Assembly (NCBI GenBank): GCA_973895155.1
Contig: OZ316898.1
Location: 13,330,001-13,394,000 of the forward strand
Direction: 5' to 3'
Source: Marsupella aquatica
Taxonomy: Eukaryota > Marchantiophyta
DNA: 64,000 bases
Position 1 is the first letter of the stretch. Each line of letters starts with the position of its first letter. The notes below the pieces were generated by a model, which saw nothing but the letters and a program-made list of their open reading frames with translations, made no database searches and had not been told where the DNA came from. A program made the position numbers and the translations under genes. Of the stretch, positions 34,497 through 45,756 are shown piece after piece.

Positions 34497-34611
34497 GGTT
34501 GCCCCTAATTGTTTATATTTTCCTTGTTTTGTCCCTATACTAAGGTGTTCCTAGGGTGCCTTCCTGCTTTACCCACTTAACCGGCCGAGTGATTCCTGTC
34601 TAGGCATCACA

Positions 34612-36036
34612 ATAATACACTGATCCACCTGGCTAGGAAATACTATAGTGTCACTAACCTCAGTCCTGGATGGTGCTACACGTGTCGTGTCTACCCGATA
34701 GAACCCACACTCATCTTTCACCATGGTGGCTCTATGTGGAGGTGACATGATGGATTTGTGCCACCGCACCTCTAACACAGTAGTAGTAAATGACCCAAAG
34801 TGAACGTCTAAAATATCCAATATAGTGCCACAATAGGGAATCTCAACATCACCTGGGTCTATCAACATGAACACTCCTGAGTTACATGTACTCTTCTTCA
34901 TGTGATCTGTCCTCCAAGTGCAAAAGTGGTGCCCTGACTCATACATGTGTGTATGGGCCATTACCCACAACCCTGGTCCCCTAATGATGTTCTGTACATC
35001 AATGGGAATGGATAAGGGTCCATGCTCTGCAAGGAGCCTATCCATGCGCTCCAATGCCCATACGCAAAATAATGCATACCATCGTGGAACTATCGGTTGC
35101 TGCTCCAACAATGCACTGCAAAAAAGTATGAATCCATGAGAATATTGCACAATCCAAAGAAGTGCTCCTTGAACCCACTCTAACTTCTACACACATAGAA
35201 TGTAGAACAACATCTACTCTTAGATTAACATATATATAGAGTTGCATATATGTACCTATGCAACTCCCTCCACTCAGACATCTCTGGGCGATTTCCCAAC
35301 ACATAATTGTGGATCTGTAGGCAAAGTATGTCGTCATGTAGTGAACGCTTTTTTGATGCACCCATCAAACGCAACCCACCATTGTCATCATCTTGTGCCT
35401 CTTCCCAAGCTATGGGAGCTTCTGTGTCCAAACTCCCTATCATCCCTCCGGAATAAAAGAGGCACTCCGACATGATATACCCCGTTGCCATACTTCCCTC
35501 TGGTCGAGCTGGTTGACGCACCATGGACTTGAGCACTTTCATGAAGCGCTCTATCCAATACATCCAACGTGCATGGACAGGACCAGCAATCGCGACCTCA
35601 TCCACCAAGTGACATAGTAAATGCAATTGCATGTCAAATATGCATGGGGGAAACACCTTCTCCATATTGCACATCACACGAGCTGACCTCTCCCTCATCA
35701 AAGGAATCTCAGACTCCTTTATCTCCTTAGTGCATACCCACCTATGTTCCTCCTCAAAACCATCAAAGATTTTGTATATCAGATCCACATAGGGCCATAG
35801 AAAAATGAGTTTGAAATACTTGTTGAATTACAGGGCTCCTCCAGCGGTAACAAGAACTTGCAAGAGAGCAATGGAAGAGAGGGTATGTTATCATACCTGA
35901 AAATGGAGCACATCTCATATATAGTCAGACGGAGTAAACGACGCTCCCGGGAATCATCACAACAACGCAAAACTGCTGGTAGCACATGTTGTATCAACTT
36001 GTGATAATCATGAGACTTCAACCCTATTGGGGGTAT
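34612..36036 (-). pseudogene. CACTA TNP2-type transposase gene, C-terminal half
   Basis: Reading from 36036: PIGLKSHDYHKLIQHVLPAV, then MREESARV-like and FPPCIFDMQLHLLCHLVDEV, ARWMYWIERFMKVLKSMV and ARPEGSMATGYIMSECLFY. This is the Transposase_21/DUF4218 order of plant En/Spm elements. A clear intron (donor CATAG|GTACAT at 35255, acceptor TTGCAG at 35116) leads to the last exon with PRWYALFCVWALERM and FPSQVDQCIIV. The gene is interrupted by R2 at 34611 and by BD at 36037. Removing BD and one GTAT restores NDHIPPIGLKSHDYH in frame with 61139 onward. Confidence 0.88.
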
Positions 36037-36062
36037 ATCAGCCTATTCATTAAAAGTGTATT

Positions 36063-36415
36063 ATTATTTGATTTATGTACATTTGGGCAATGAAAAGTGT
36101 ACTTTTGGGCGAGGAAAAGTGTACATTTGGCCAATGAAAAGTGTACATTTGGGGATAGAAAAGTGTATAATTGGCCTAAAGAGTGTACATTTGGGCAATA
36201 AAAAGTGTATATTTGAACATCAAAATAGGTACATTTGGCTCTAAAAGTGTACATTTGAGTACATTTGGCCTAGAAAGTGTACATTTGAGTGAAAGAAACA
36301 TACATTTGGCTTAAAAAGTGTACATTTAAGTGCAGTTGGTCTAGAAAGTGTAACTTTGAGTGCAACAAAGTGTACATTTGGCCTAAAAAGTGTATATTTT
36401 CCTACCAAATCTTAT
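36063..36415 (+). repeat. Subterminal repeats inside the left end of BD
   Basis: About twelve copies of GTGTACATTTGGGC and close forms (AAAGTGTACATTTGGCCT) lie in 350 bp. The same motif lies inside the right end (61018-61090) and in element A. The stretch 36416-36688 is AT-rich with nothing recognised. Confidence 0.8.
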
Positions 36416-36688
36416 TATAATCATTTAAAAGAAAGGAATGAATAGAAAAATATTTTTAATTATGCAAAAAAGCAAACATTCATATTCATAATGATCAAAA
36501 GTTTAGAAAATGAGGAGATAGTATAACTAACACTCAATGACATGGTCTCACATTAAAACTATTAGAATAGTAAATAACTAGTACGTAAGTTAGTATGTTT
36601 GAATGAGTGTCGACTATTTACATAAAAACTAGGTAAGTAACTATCTAAATTAATTTAATTATTATAGCTTCGCAAGTAACAACTAAGT

Positions 36689-39600
36689 CTACTTGTCCAT
36701 CCTTTGGAGATAACTTTGGACAGTTTGTAGAACATTTCGAGGAATCTTCAAACCTCTGCCCGCCATGTTTTCTTCTTTCATGCCAGATTTAAAACCATAC
36801 ATTGCAGAATTTGCATATTGCCAATGTTGAGCGTTCTCACCAAACCCTGGATCTCGTTCCCATGTCTTAGTGGACATGAAGCAGTTTAGATACCGTGCAC
36901 TCTCAGTCACATCAAGTTTAGAGTGTTTAGGCCTCCACCATTCGACTGGAAACATTGGAGCATATTGTTGAGGCATAGGAGGGTTTGTTGGAGATGTAGT
37001 TGGGACTTCATGCTTAGGGTCCACCGAACCCAAAGCTCTCACCAACCAAAAATGACCTCCACCATTTTTATTCTCCCAATCATCCTCAGGTCGAAGAAAT
37101 ACAAAGTTCCCTTCACGAATATCCTGTAGGGGAATCCACCGTCCTTGTTCTCTCTCAGCTCGAGATCCAACAAATGGTGCTGCTTGATCTTCCATCTCTT
37201 CCAAGACCTCATTTTGAAGAGCCGTCATCTCTGCATTCTCCTCATCTTCACTTGGAGGACCACTTTGTTCCGGTTGGTTGACCTTGTAACCAGTGCCGTG
37301 GTTAGTCTTAGGCCAAAATCCATTTTTCAAGGGAAATTGAGTACTTCCCTCCCCTTCTAGTGCAAGCCCATTTGTCAACAACTCCACAATTCTCTCCCAA
37401 TATTTCACAAGAGGAAATCTTTCCTTATATGCTATAGATGTCTCATCAGTGCAACTCCTTCTCAAAAAATCAAGGTACTTGTTAAGAAATGGGATAATCT
37501 CTTCAGATTTTTTGTGTATCTCTCCAATGAATTTAGCTAAGGGCTCTCCACTAGGTAAAAGAAGAGAATTTGTTGTCAGATCTATTGCCCAAATGCACCT
37601 TCCTCCAACTGGAGCCCAAGCTTGCTTTACATGGGACTTATACTGAAATATTGGTACATTATCTCTCATAGAGAAAAGAAATGATACGGGTTTTGAGTGA
37701 CCTTGAATATCTTTAACTTTGAAAGTTTGAAGATATTCTTTGTAAGATGCAACTTCTTGTATCAATCTGGGAACTGGATGAATGCTCTCACATTCCCAAA
37801 CCTCTGCCATAAGAGCAAGGAGAGTTGCAACTTCCTTGTGCTGAACTTGATATGATACCTTCGAAAAGAGTGCATCAACATCTTTGTGTGTATGACCAAC
37901 CATTAGAAAAGACATTTGAACAGTTTCAAATACTCCTCTACTCACAAGCTCACTACAAAATGCCATGACAGTCTGGTTTTTGTTATCCTTTGCTGAGTTA
38001 TCCATTTGTAGTGTTAGGTGCCTTGGCAAGGGCTTGAAAGATGGACTGCCTTGTTCCCCATGCATGTCCCCTCCTTGATCCTCACCATGTTGGGTGGAGA
38101 CCGTCTCCGTCTGACTCTCGGCTGCATCTTCAGAACCAATATACCTATTCATTGGAATACTCTTTGGTTCCAAATATCCCTTAAAAAATGCATCAAAGTC
38201 AAGAAGGGCTTGAAAGAAAGGTCTATGAGGTTCCAAATAAAGGTCATCCAACATGTCACCTGTCTTGTCTCCATTGTACTCTTCAAGGTCTCGAAGACAC
38301 TTAGCCAAGGATGTCACCGTGAAATCAGCATCTCCTGGCCAAAGGCCAGTGACACTAAAGTGTGCATAGACTCCTGGATCCCTTCCGTGGGTCAACATCC
38401 CTGTGAGAGCAATAGGTAGTGGCATCCCATGACCCGAAAGTGATTTAGGAGTACTGACCATTTTTGGAATCCATGTCTTTGCTTGATCCATCTTGTCGTG
38501 AATGATGCAAAGATATTCCCCTGGATGTTGCTTAGCCATCACTCGATGAGCATAGTAAACATATCTACGTGACATCTGCTCACGAAGATGTTGCGCTCAT
38601 TTTTCTTCAATTTCAGCACGCTCTTTTTTCCTTCTTTCTTGCATCAAACTATCTTTGTATTCACAACAAAGAGTACACTTGGCAAATGCACCATCTTTAT
38701 GGAAACTGAAGTTTGCGAATGATTTGCTCCAAATCTTGTACAAAGTATTCTCTGTAACTGGAGGAAGCCCCTCTTCCTTCATCTTTGTTCTCACATCTTC
38801 CAAAATCTCCAACTTCTTGTAACATGCTGGAAGACGATACTCAATGGAGTCTGTCCCATGAGCCCCAGCATAAGGTATATGAGGCATGGGCTCTGCGTTT
38901 CGAGTCAAAAAATCCTCCAACAGAGCTCGTGCATGCAAGGTATTTGACCTTGTTTTCATGGAGCCCGTGTTTCCATGGAACCCAATTTTGCAACCCTCCA
39001 CATATCTCCTTTTGTAATCATAATATTTCGTGTGGCTAAAGCCATGGATGATTGCAAATGCATGTCGACATACGACCATACCCTTGAGAACATGTTGCCC
39101 CTTATCACGAACATCATCTTCTCTATAGTGGAAGAGGTTGAAAATATGTGATGTTTTTGACTCGCTAGACATCCCGTGAAATTCTATCCGGATATCTTCT
39201 ATGTCTTCTCTTGGCATAGTCAGACAACATTTCTGCTTGCAACAATTCTCTCTTTTAATTTCATCAATCGAAGCTTCCGTTGTTTTTGAAACTGCTTTGG
39301 TTTCCAACAACCTTCTCTTCTTTTCAATCGGATCTACATGGGTCCTCTTGTTGAAATTGTATGGCCTTGTGCGCGGCATTCCCCTATCATTTACATTTGG
39401 ATAGAGATCATCCCTATCCACCGTCTCCATCCTCTCTGAACCTTCAACCAAAATGTCCGACAAAAATTTCCCGTTTGCAAGTAGTTTTGTTGAATCAATC
39501 CGCCACCGAACCAAAGTAATTACTCCCCTATGGAAATTGGGAAAGTATTGTGATTCCACCACATCTTTCACAGCAATCCCTACATGGTCCTCACCAAGGA

Positions 39601-40452
39601 TTTCATCGTCAACCGTCGCCGTTTCTTGAGGCACAGTGATGGTCCCCGTGGCAACCCTATTGGTTCGATCTGAACCAATGTATAGTTCGACCAACTCTGA
39701 CATCCAATTTGACCGTTGGAAATAGTCACAATTAGTTTTAGAAATTTCAGTTGAGGGAGACTCCGCAACAAAACTTCGCTCTATGTTGATATCATCGCCC
39801 GCATCCTTCTTTGAGAAACTCTTTCTACTTCGGACATCTGCCACATCCCAGAGAACCCATGAGTCTTTTGCTTCGTCAATTGTTTCAGCCCCGCTGTGTT
39901 TGTAAGGTAAAACCCTACTCCCATGAATGACATCAGTGACCCTCACACTGATCCGTGATTCACCAAGTAAAATGTTGTGACATCTTTCCATTGGATTTGT
40001 ATTGAAAACAACTCCAAGGGCTACACAACACCCAAAGATGAACATTTCAACCTCATCCCTTGCCTCAGAGTGGTTGATGAGTCCTCCTCTACAATTGGAT
40101 TTTTTTCCAAATTACTCTCCGGTCGATTTGAACAACTACCTACACTAATGTGTTTTTGAGAATTTGTTATCGTTGATAGATATGCGCAAGACAAATCCCA
40201 AATAACGCAAGAATCAATGGCATCAAAAAGGTTTTCTGCCCGAGGCATTGGAAATGGTAGTTTTGTGGTTCGGTCAAAAACTTTCTCAATGAGAACGCCC
40301 ATTTGATTCTCTCTCAACAATATCTTTTGAACACTATCTTGCGGGTTGATTTTTTGAACTGTCCCGCTTGCAACATCGTAACCACCAATTGTCAATATCA
40401 CATTGTCTCCTCTCAAAAATATTCCGGTCATTCCTACAACGTGTTCACCTGC
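36689..40452 (-). pseudogene. Element BD DUF7869 transposase-like gene (nearly intact)
   Basis: An acceptor (TTGTGCAG) near 40452 precedes GEHVVGMTGIFLRGDNVILT. The module order equals copy A: DUF8039-like repeats, Cys cluster (CCKQKCCLTMPRED), CTLC, then IHDKMDQAKTWIPKM, LQMDNSAKDNKNQ and FLMVGHTHKDVDALF, and a BAH/Tudor-like end (NFVFLRPEDDWENK, PVEWWRPKHSK) to MDK at 36689. Two defects: a frameshift near 40050 (DEVEMFIFGCCVALG follows in another frame) and TGA at 38597-38599, where A and E have Arg (CGA to TGA). The 628 residues after that stop are open and hold all the motifs. Upstream, the leader or first intron contains the 28-bp minisatellite. Confidence 0.9.
39399..39419. promoter_or_regulatory. 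Exonic BD-type palindrome in the transposase-like gene
   Basis: GATAGAGATCATCCCTATC with a G/C pair on each side, a 21-bp palindrome around a central base, in coding sequence for VDRDDLYPNV. The matching residues in A carry an A-type palindrome (3579-3598). Confidence 0.82.
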
Positions 40453-40492
40453 ACAATTTGAAATGTAAGGTATTAGTTAACAATGGTCCCAA

Positions 40493-40981
40493 CTAGGAAG
40501 CAGATAGGTGTGAACCCCATCCAAGGACAGTGCGCAAATAGGGATCATCCCCATCAAGCAAAATAATAGGTCCCTAAACAATCCTTATCTAGCCCTAAGA
40601 TCCCTGATCCCTGATCCCTGATCCTTGATCCCTGATCCTTGATCCCTATTTAGACGTTCGGTAGGGATGATCCCTGTCCAGACGGCAGATAGGTTCTATC
40701 ACTGTCCAAACAATGGACATAGATGATCCCTGTAAACGGCGGACAGGGATCATCCCTATCCAAAATCCGGACAGGGATGATCCCTATCAGAACGGTGGAT
40801 AGGGTCTATCATTGTCCAAATGGTGGACACAGCTGATCCCTGTCCAAATGGCGGATAGGGTCTATCACTGTCCAAACAATAGACATGGATGATTCAAGGT
40901 CCGGATCACTTAGGATCACTCAGCGGTCCTATCTGAAAGTAAAACCTTTCATATTGGGGTCCCATAAAGCAAATACCTCAA
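40493..40981. repeat. Dispersed BD palindromes and a heptamer repeat
   Basis: Copies of GGACAGGGATCATCCCTATC and variants with one decayed arm are spread here. Near 40598-40655 is a short tandem of CCCTGAT/CCTTGAT units. This is the leader or intron of the minus-strand gene. Confidence 0.75.
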
Positions 40982-41608
40982 ACGGCGGACAAGGATCATC
41001 CCTATCCAAATGGCAGACAGGGATCATCCCTATCCAATGGCGGACAGGGATCATCCCCATCCAAATGGTGGACAGGGATCATCTCTATCCAAATGGCAGA
41101 CAGGGATCATCCCCATCCAAATGGTGGACAGGGATCATCTCTATCCAAATGGGGGACAGGGATCATCGCTATCCAAACGGGGGACAGGGATCATCGCTAT
41201 CCAAACGGTGGACAGGGATCATCTCTATCCAAATGGCGGATAGGGATCATCCCTATCCAAATGGTGGACAGGGATCATCTCTATCCAAATGGTGGACAGG
41301 GATCATCGCTATCCAAACGGTGGACAGGGATCATCTCTATCCAAATGGCGGATAGGGATCATCCCTATCCAAATGGTGGACAGGGATCATCGCTATCCAA
41401 ACGGCGGACAAGGATCATCCCTATCCAAATGGTGGACAGGGATCATCTCTATCCAAATGGTGGACAGGGATCATCTCTATCCAAATGATGGACAGGGATC
41501 ATCTCTATCCAAAAGCCGAACAGGGATCATCCCCATCCAAATGGTGGACAGAGATCATCCCCATCCAAACGGTGCACAGAGATCATCCCTATCCAAACAG
41601 TGGACAGA
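40982..41608. repeat. 28-bp minisatellite built on the BD palindrome
   Basis: About 22 tandem copies of a 28-bp unit: GACAGGGATCATCTCTATCC followed by AAATGGTG. Each unit contains the palindrome GATAGRGATNATCYCTATC. Open frames across the array (such as 40885-41355) reflect the lack of stops in the unit and are not genes. Confidence 0.93.
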
Positions 41609-42525
41609 CCCTTGTACGGACAATTAACCTCTACACACTAATTTAATGTTTGACCAAAGAAAGGTTTGATTGAGATGATCCCAATCGTGAGTTGGGCTGG
41701 ATACCCCAACCTTAAGTAACTTAGATATACAATTCCTAAATTTGATACCAACAGAATATTCTATAATTAAGTTGAAAGTTAACTGTACTGGAAATGATTC
41801 TTGAACACAAAACTCACTTAGTTTATGTTGTCAAACCAAGTAATAAAATACTTTGTTGAAGGGGTAGTTCTCAGTAAGCTGGTAAACTAAATGCTTCAGG
41901 GGTGTGGAAGAAATTAAAACTAGATGTTCTGTCTAGAAAACAAGAGTGGCTCAATGGGGCTCCGTAATGAATGGACCTGGTTGAGACACTGAATGAAAAT
42001 CTAGACATGAAAATACCAAATGAGGACCAGCCGGAGCAGCCCAAGTATCTTATACCATTCAAGATCGCTCTTACGGATAAGGCGATGCGTGATCAGCCTT
42101 AAGCAGCGGCGGAGTTTAGGGTCGAGTGGATTAGGTCACCCACGCCACACAACCAAGTCGGGCGGCACAATTTACGCAGCCTTGCGTTTAGGGTTTGCAG
42201 CTCAGCCTCCCACGTGTTGAGTCGGCCTTGCCTCGCCTTGGTGTGGGGGGGGGTAAAGGAGGCAAGAGGTCCCACTTGGACCTCATTCTTCTTCCCTCCT
42301 CCTCTTCTTTGCTCCTCCGCTCCTGCGCCTCCGCTCCTTTGCTCCTGCGCCTCCGCTCCTCCGCTCCTCCGCTCCTCCGCTCCTCCGCCTCATTCGCTTC
42401 CAGTCTCCTTAGGCCCACTCCACCTCCGCCTTCACACTAGAGTTTCTGCCCTAGCCGCCACGTTAATTGCCCTAGATCTAACGCTCTGTGATCCTCCACG
42501 TGTCCATACGACCACGTGTCACAAG
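41609..42525. promoter_or_regulatory. Divergent intergenic / promoter region of BD
   Basis: No gene is recognised. It contains a CT-rich microsatellite (GCTCCTCCGCTCCTCCGC, about 42290-42400) at the same place as the CT/GA-rich parts of A. The G-box-like CCACGTGT near 42498 and again near 42512 precede exon 1. Promoter role is inferred from the divergent genes. Confidence 0.4.
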
Positions 42526-42655
42526 ATGGATCCATCTAGACCTATTCATGTGTCTTTGGTCGTTGAGCCAATAGAGGAGATAGACCTCTCCTCCATTGAG
42601 GATGTGGTAGACACGGCCCTCGAGGATTCCAGAGCCTTCCAATTGCTCAATCCAA
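42526..42655 (+). CDS. Element BD ParB/MTase gene, exon 1 (cut by C)
   Basis: ATG at 42526 opens MDPSRPIHVSLVVEPIEEID and the exon ends ...QLLNP plus one base. Element C enters after CCAA (42652-42655). The second CCAA (54380-54383) is followed at once by GTAAGT, a strong donor, so C sits exactly at the exon/intron boundary. Phase 1 and the Arg made at the joint agree with exon 1 of A. Confidence 0.75.
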
Positions 42656-42924
42656 AACACGATTTCGGACCGACCGAGAAGTGTGTCGGAGTTATCGTTT
42701 AGCCCGATCCCGTTTTTTTTCTAAGGCAATGCAATGACCGATAAAACTGGCAAAAACTCTCCGAAACGCCACTTTCCTCCATTGCATCGCCGCGGGAATG
42801 CAGGGAGCGATACGTGCATCGGGTTTTACATTCCGTCAGTGAAAAAGTCCGAACTGCGAGTAACTTGGTCCAAACCGCGTAATCCAGGAATGACCACGCA
42901 CTAACCCAGGTAAAAGGGGAACTT

Positions 42925-42977
42925 AACCATGGTTAAGGGGAAATTAACCATGGTTAAGGGGAAATTAACCATGGTTT
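42925..42977. repeat. Triple TTAACCATGGTTAA palindrome near the left end of C
   Basis: Three successive copies of TTAACCATGGTT separated by AAGGGGAAA. Position near the terminus and just upstream of the TATA box suggests a regulatory or subterminal role. Confidence 0.75.
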
Positions 42978-42987
42978 AGAGCATCTC

Positions 42988-42997
42988 CTATATAAAG
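42988..42997 (+). promoter_or_regulatory. TATA box of the plus-strand genes of C
   Basis: CTATATAAAG lies about 330 bp inside the left end, followed by the first intron-like stretch rich in CGATAAATTTATCG palindromes. Confidence 0.6.
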
Positions 42998-43124
42998 AGG
43001 AGCGGGCTGCCCATAAAACATTTGCTTTCGCCAGAGCAAATATCTCCTGACTGAGAGCGAATACCAAACTCCCATCAAGTCTTACATTCCTCCCAAGCAA
43101 TTCGACTCTTTCTACCGAAAACCC

Positions 43125-43460
43125 GATAAATTTATCGGAATAGCTATTCCTGTTCAAGTTCTCCATGTAAGACTAACTAGTCATTTAGTGTAAAATGTCC
43201 AGATCCGAGCGGACTGCGATAAATTTATCGCATTTTGCATTCCTCTGTTGCAATCATTTGATCCAGTGTGTTTAGAGAGGTGTTGCCTTCATTCCGATAA
43301 ATTTATCGGAGTCTCCATTCCTTTCATGGAAAGAGGAGTAATTGAGAATCCGATAAATTTATCGGAGTTGTCATTTTTGTGAAAGATTGAATTCAGGGCT
43401 TAGGTGTTTGAGGAAGTCATATTTTCAATTCGAATGCGGAGTGCGATAAACTTATCGCAT
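43125..43460. repeat. C-type palindromes, cluster 1
   Basis: Five copies: near 43130 (CCGATAAATTTATCGG), 43217 (GCGATAAATTTATCGC), 43290, 43348 and 43442 (GCGATAAACTTATCGC). They lie upstream of the 43592 gene, probably in a 5' intron. Confidence 0.9.
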
Positions 43461-43591
43461 CCTCCTGTGAGAATCCTTTTCCTTTGTTTTGTTTGGAGAC
43501 TCATCTTCATCTCTGATGTCGCAGTGTTGCCGGGTTTAGGAGGCACAACGGAAGGTCGGTTGCACTCCGTGGACAACAGGTATTGTGACAA

Positions 43592-43921
43592 ATGGCTGTC
43601 TTCCTTGAAAATCGTGTCAAACGTGCACGCCGGTTGTACAAGAGACTCGTGCGACTCAAAGTTCTCCCCATCGGTATAGGAGCATTGTGGATGGGTGGTA
43701 CTGATCCTGGAGATAGGCAGAATCCTCTCCGCATTGAATTCTGCGGAATGAATGATGCAGGAGTTCCAATTCGTTCGAGGTTGATGTTAACGGCGTGTTT
43801 ACATTCTTTGGAGTTTTCTTGTAACTATTGTTGTCGTCGTCTTGATAACAAGTACCACAAACAGGCTCACTTCTGTTGTAAGATTTGGAACGAAGACCCT
43901 TGGGTGAACCTTTCACGATGA
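43592..43921 (+). CDS. Small Cys-rich protein of element C
   Basis: A 109-residue open frame starting MAVFLENRVKRARRLYKRLV: basic N-terminus, then GIGALWMGGTDPGDRQNP, and a Cys-rich C-terminal half (CNYCCRRLDNKYHKQAHFCC) that could bind zinc. It may be an exon of a longer gene, as a possible acceptor (GTCGCAG) lies near 43523. I do not recognise the family and find no copy in A or BD. Confidence 0.5.
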   Translation: MAVFLENRVKRARRLYKRLVRLKVLPIGIGALWMGGTDPGDRQNPLRIEFCGMNDAGVPIRSRLMLTACLHSLEFSCNYCCRRLDNKYHKQAHFCCKIWNEDPWVNLSR

Positions 43922-44109
43922 GTGTTTCGACCTTTTCATTGAGGCGCATCTTGGAAGGACATATTTAAATAAACAAGTCCTACCCTTGCGCAGCGAATAT
44001 AATACGTCACGAGTCCTAATCGTTAAACTGTCGTGCAGGGTTGGTACTGTGTTTGGTTACACCTGGTGATTGAAGGTATTTTTATTGGTGGTTTTGGTAG
44101 CTCTACTTC

Positions 44110-44658
44110 ATGGCTGCATCGGAGAATCTAATCGTTGCAAAGATGGGATCCGTTTTAGCCCACGAGCGTAGGAAATATATTCGAGGAAAAGTGCCCGGTG
44201 TGGAATGCGGAAGTTTGTTGAATGGACTTCCCGATGAACTCGTTGAATCTCACATTTGGCCCCTCCTAGCCTTGTCTTGCACACAAGATGAACACCTTGG
44301 CCTTGACCTAAAACTTCTACCAGAAGAACGACTGACTCGAATGAGAACAATCATTTGTCTTGGAGCCACCTCGAAGAAATGGAACCATCTTGTTGTTGGT
44401 ACACGATTTTGGGCGCTATTGAAATATGCAGTCCGTGAGATCAATGACATAAAAAAAATGCTCGCAAGCATTCCTAATGCCGTCCTTCTCTCAAACCTAC
44501 ATATTGCTAGGGTCTACCGAGAGGAAACTCATTTCCTCCCTCCCATAGATATGCTTGGGTGCTTCTCGTATGACCGATTAGATGCGTTTCTTAGAGTTTG
44601 GGTGAATCTTGGAGAAAGCGGGAAGCGGACAATTCTTGCATGGCATGGACGAGTCTGA
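44110..44658 (+). CDS. F-box-like protein of element C
   Basis: 182 residues beginning MAASENLIVAKMGSVLAHER. Residues about 40-100 (LPDELVESHIWPLLA, then RTIICLGATSKKWNHLVVGT and RFWALL) follow the F-box pattern LP.el...i...L......l...s..s..W..l.....W. F-box proteins act as substrate adaptors of SCF ubiquitin ligases. If functional it might remove a host protein; that is inference. A C-type palindrome (CCGATAAATTTATCGC, near 44685) follows in the 3' flank. Confidence 0.55.
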   Translation: MAASENLIVAKMGSVLAHERRKYIRGKVPGVECGSLLNGLPDELVESHIWPLLALSCTQDEHLGLDLKLLPEERLTRMRTIICLGATSKKWNHLVVGTRFWALLKYAVREINDIKKMLASIPNAVLLSNLHIARVYREETHFLPPIDMLGCFSYDRLDAFLRVWVNLGESGKRTILAWHGRV

Positions 44659-44950
44659 GTGAATGAGGCATTGCAGCGAACATCCGATAAATTTATCGCA
44701 CTCCTCATTCCTCTAGTCGATTTTGGGTGCTTGTAAAGAAACACTTTGAATATAATTGACTCTGCCTCCTCTGACTTCGGGTTGTGTGGTCCAAAGTGTA
44801 TTTTTTTGCGCCTCTTCGGACGATTAGCTGACAAGTGCATTGGCTTCACAGCCCGTTATACAAGGTACTGTAAAGTTGGATGAAACTTGTAGAATTGTAA
44901 TTAGTATGTTCTCCAAAATTTATTCCTGATTTCTATTCGGTGATCAGGCC

Positions 44951-45664
44951 ATGCTCGAGCGACGCATTTTTGTACCCTTCCTGGATCCTCCAGAATGGGG
45001 GAATGGAGCCATGCTGGACCAGCTAAGGAGGCTGGATGAGTCACTAATTTTAAAGATATGCAGGCTGGTAGTAAAACCGTTTTACCATAACGCATTTCAC
45101 TTCTATGTAGATCAGGTAGGGGGAGAAATTTATATTCGGTGGGATAGATATGTTGGATTTTCTAGAAGAGTTATCCTACTCTTTCTGAAAACCGGTGTAG
45201 TAAGACGTTTTATACTCCACTGCTGTCATGTTGTGAAGGGCAATCCTGCTTATGAGCCAGAATTCTATGCCGACAACAGACGTAGAGCATTCGATGAGAT
45301 TCAGGATGTCATTGACGAGCTAGACAATCCTCTTGCCACTGAGTTTTTTATTGACACTGGTGGGAAACTATATTCATACAAGATTCGTCAACTCCCCCCC
45401 CAGCCGGTCTGTGGGCTCTTTAACTTGATCTATGTAAGTTGCCTATGGACGAACGTCCTTGCCAATGGTGAGATTTGTCCATGCTGCACAAATGCTTGTT
45501 GTGACATTCCGTCACGCCGGTATTCAGTAGCAGTAGTGAATCCTGAGACTGGTGAAGTTGATTTCCATTGGCTGTGGGCTTATGATCATCGCGTCACTCA
45601 TATTCCCCAATGGCCCAAGAAGCGGATCGAACGCTTCGCTCTGGCGAGGTTCAACTATGATTAG
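44951..45664 (+). CDS. Unknown protein of element C, possibly F-box-like
   Basis: 237 residues from MLERRIFVPFLDPPEWGNGA. It contains LDESLILKICRLV, weakly F-box-like, a middle part of unknown fold, and a Cys cluster (ICPCCTNACCD) near residue 180. An acceptor-like CAG ends just before the ATG (TGATCAG), so it may be the second exon of the gene starting at 44110. No homologue is seen in A or BD. Confidence 0.5.
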   Translation: MLERRIFVPFLDPPEWGNGAMLDQLRRLDESLILKICRLVVKPFYHNAFHFYVDQVGGEIYIRWDRYVGFSRRVILLFLKTGVVRRFILHCCHVVKGNPAYEPEFYADNRRRAFDEIQDVIDELDNPLATEFFIDTGGKLYSYKIRQLPPQPVCGLFNLIYVSCLWTNVLANGEICPCCTNACCDIPSRRYSVAVVNPETGEVDFHWLWAYDHRVTHIPQWPKKRIERFALARFNYD

Positions 45665-45756
45665 GGTTTAGGTTTAGGGGTTAAGGTTTTGGATTTAGGG
45701 TTCCGTCGCTGATTCTTCGACCTGTAGACTCGGCCGTCAATTTAAAGAAGGCTCAC

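Larger units (their letters stand above)
27828..34611 (-). mobile_element. Retroelement R2, gag plus partial pol
   Basis: On the minus strand it starts TGTGATGCCTAGACAGG at 34611 and ends GGGACGCACCACA at 27828, flanked by ATAAT (27823-27827 and 34612-34616). It carries an open gag-like gene, about 0.5 kb of noncoding DNA shared with R1, the assembly gap, and a Ty3-type reverse transcriptase/RNase H segment. I find no integrase and no protease that I can support, and no terminal repeats. The last 160 bp match the end of R1. Confidence 0.9.

Noticed and set aside
40982-41608. Regular repeat array resembling a CRISPR
   Set aside because: Direct tandem minisatellite with an 8-base linker that is itself repeated; there are no unique spacers and the context is a eukaryotic transposon.
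40885-41627. Long open frames rich in DRDHLYPNGGQGSSLSK
   Set aside because: They are translations of the 28-bp minisatellite in several frames; the unit merely lacks stops.
42195-42440. Ser/Leu/Pro-rich frame in the CT-rich region
   Set aside because: Low-complexity translation of a CT microsatellite; no conservation with A beyond base composition.
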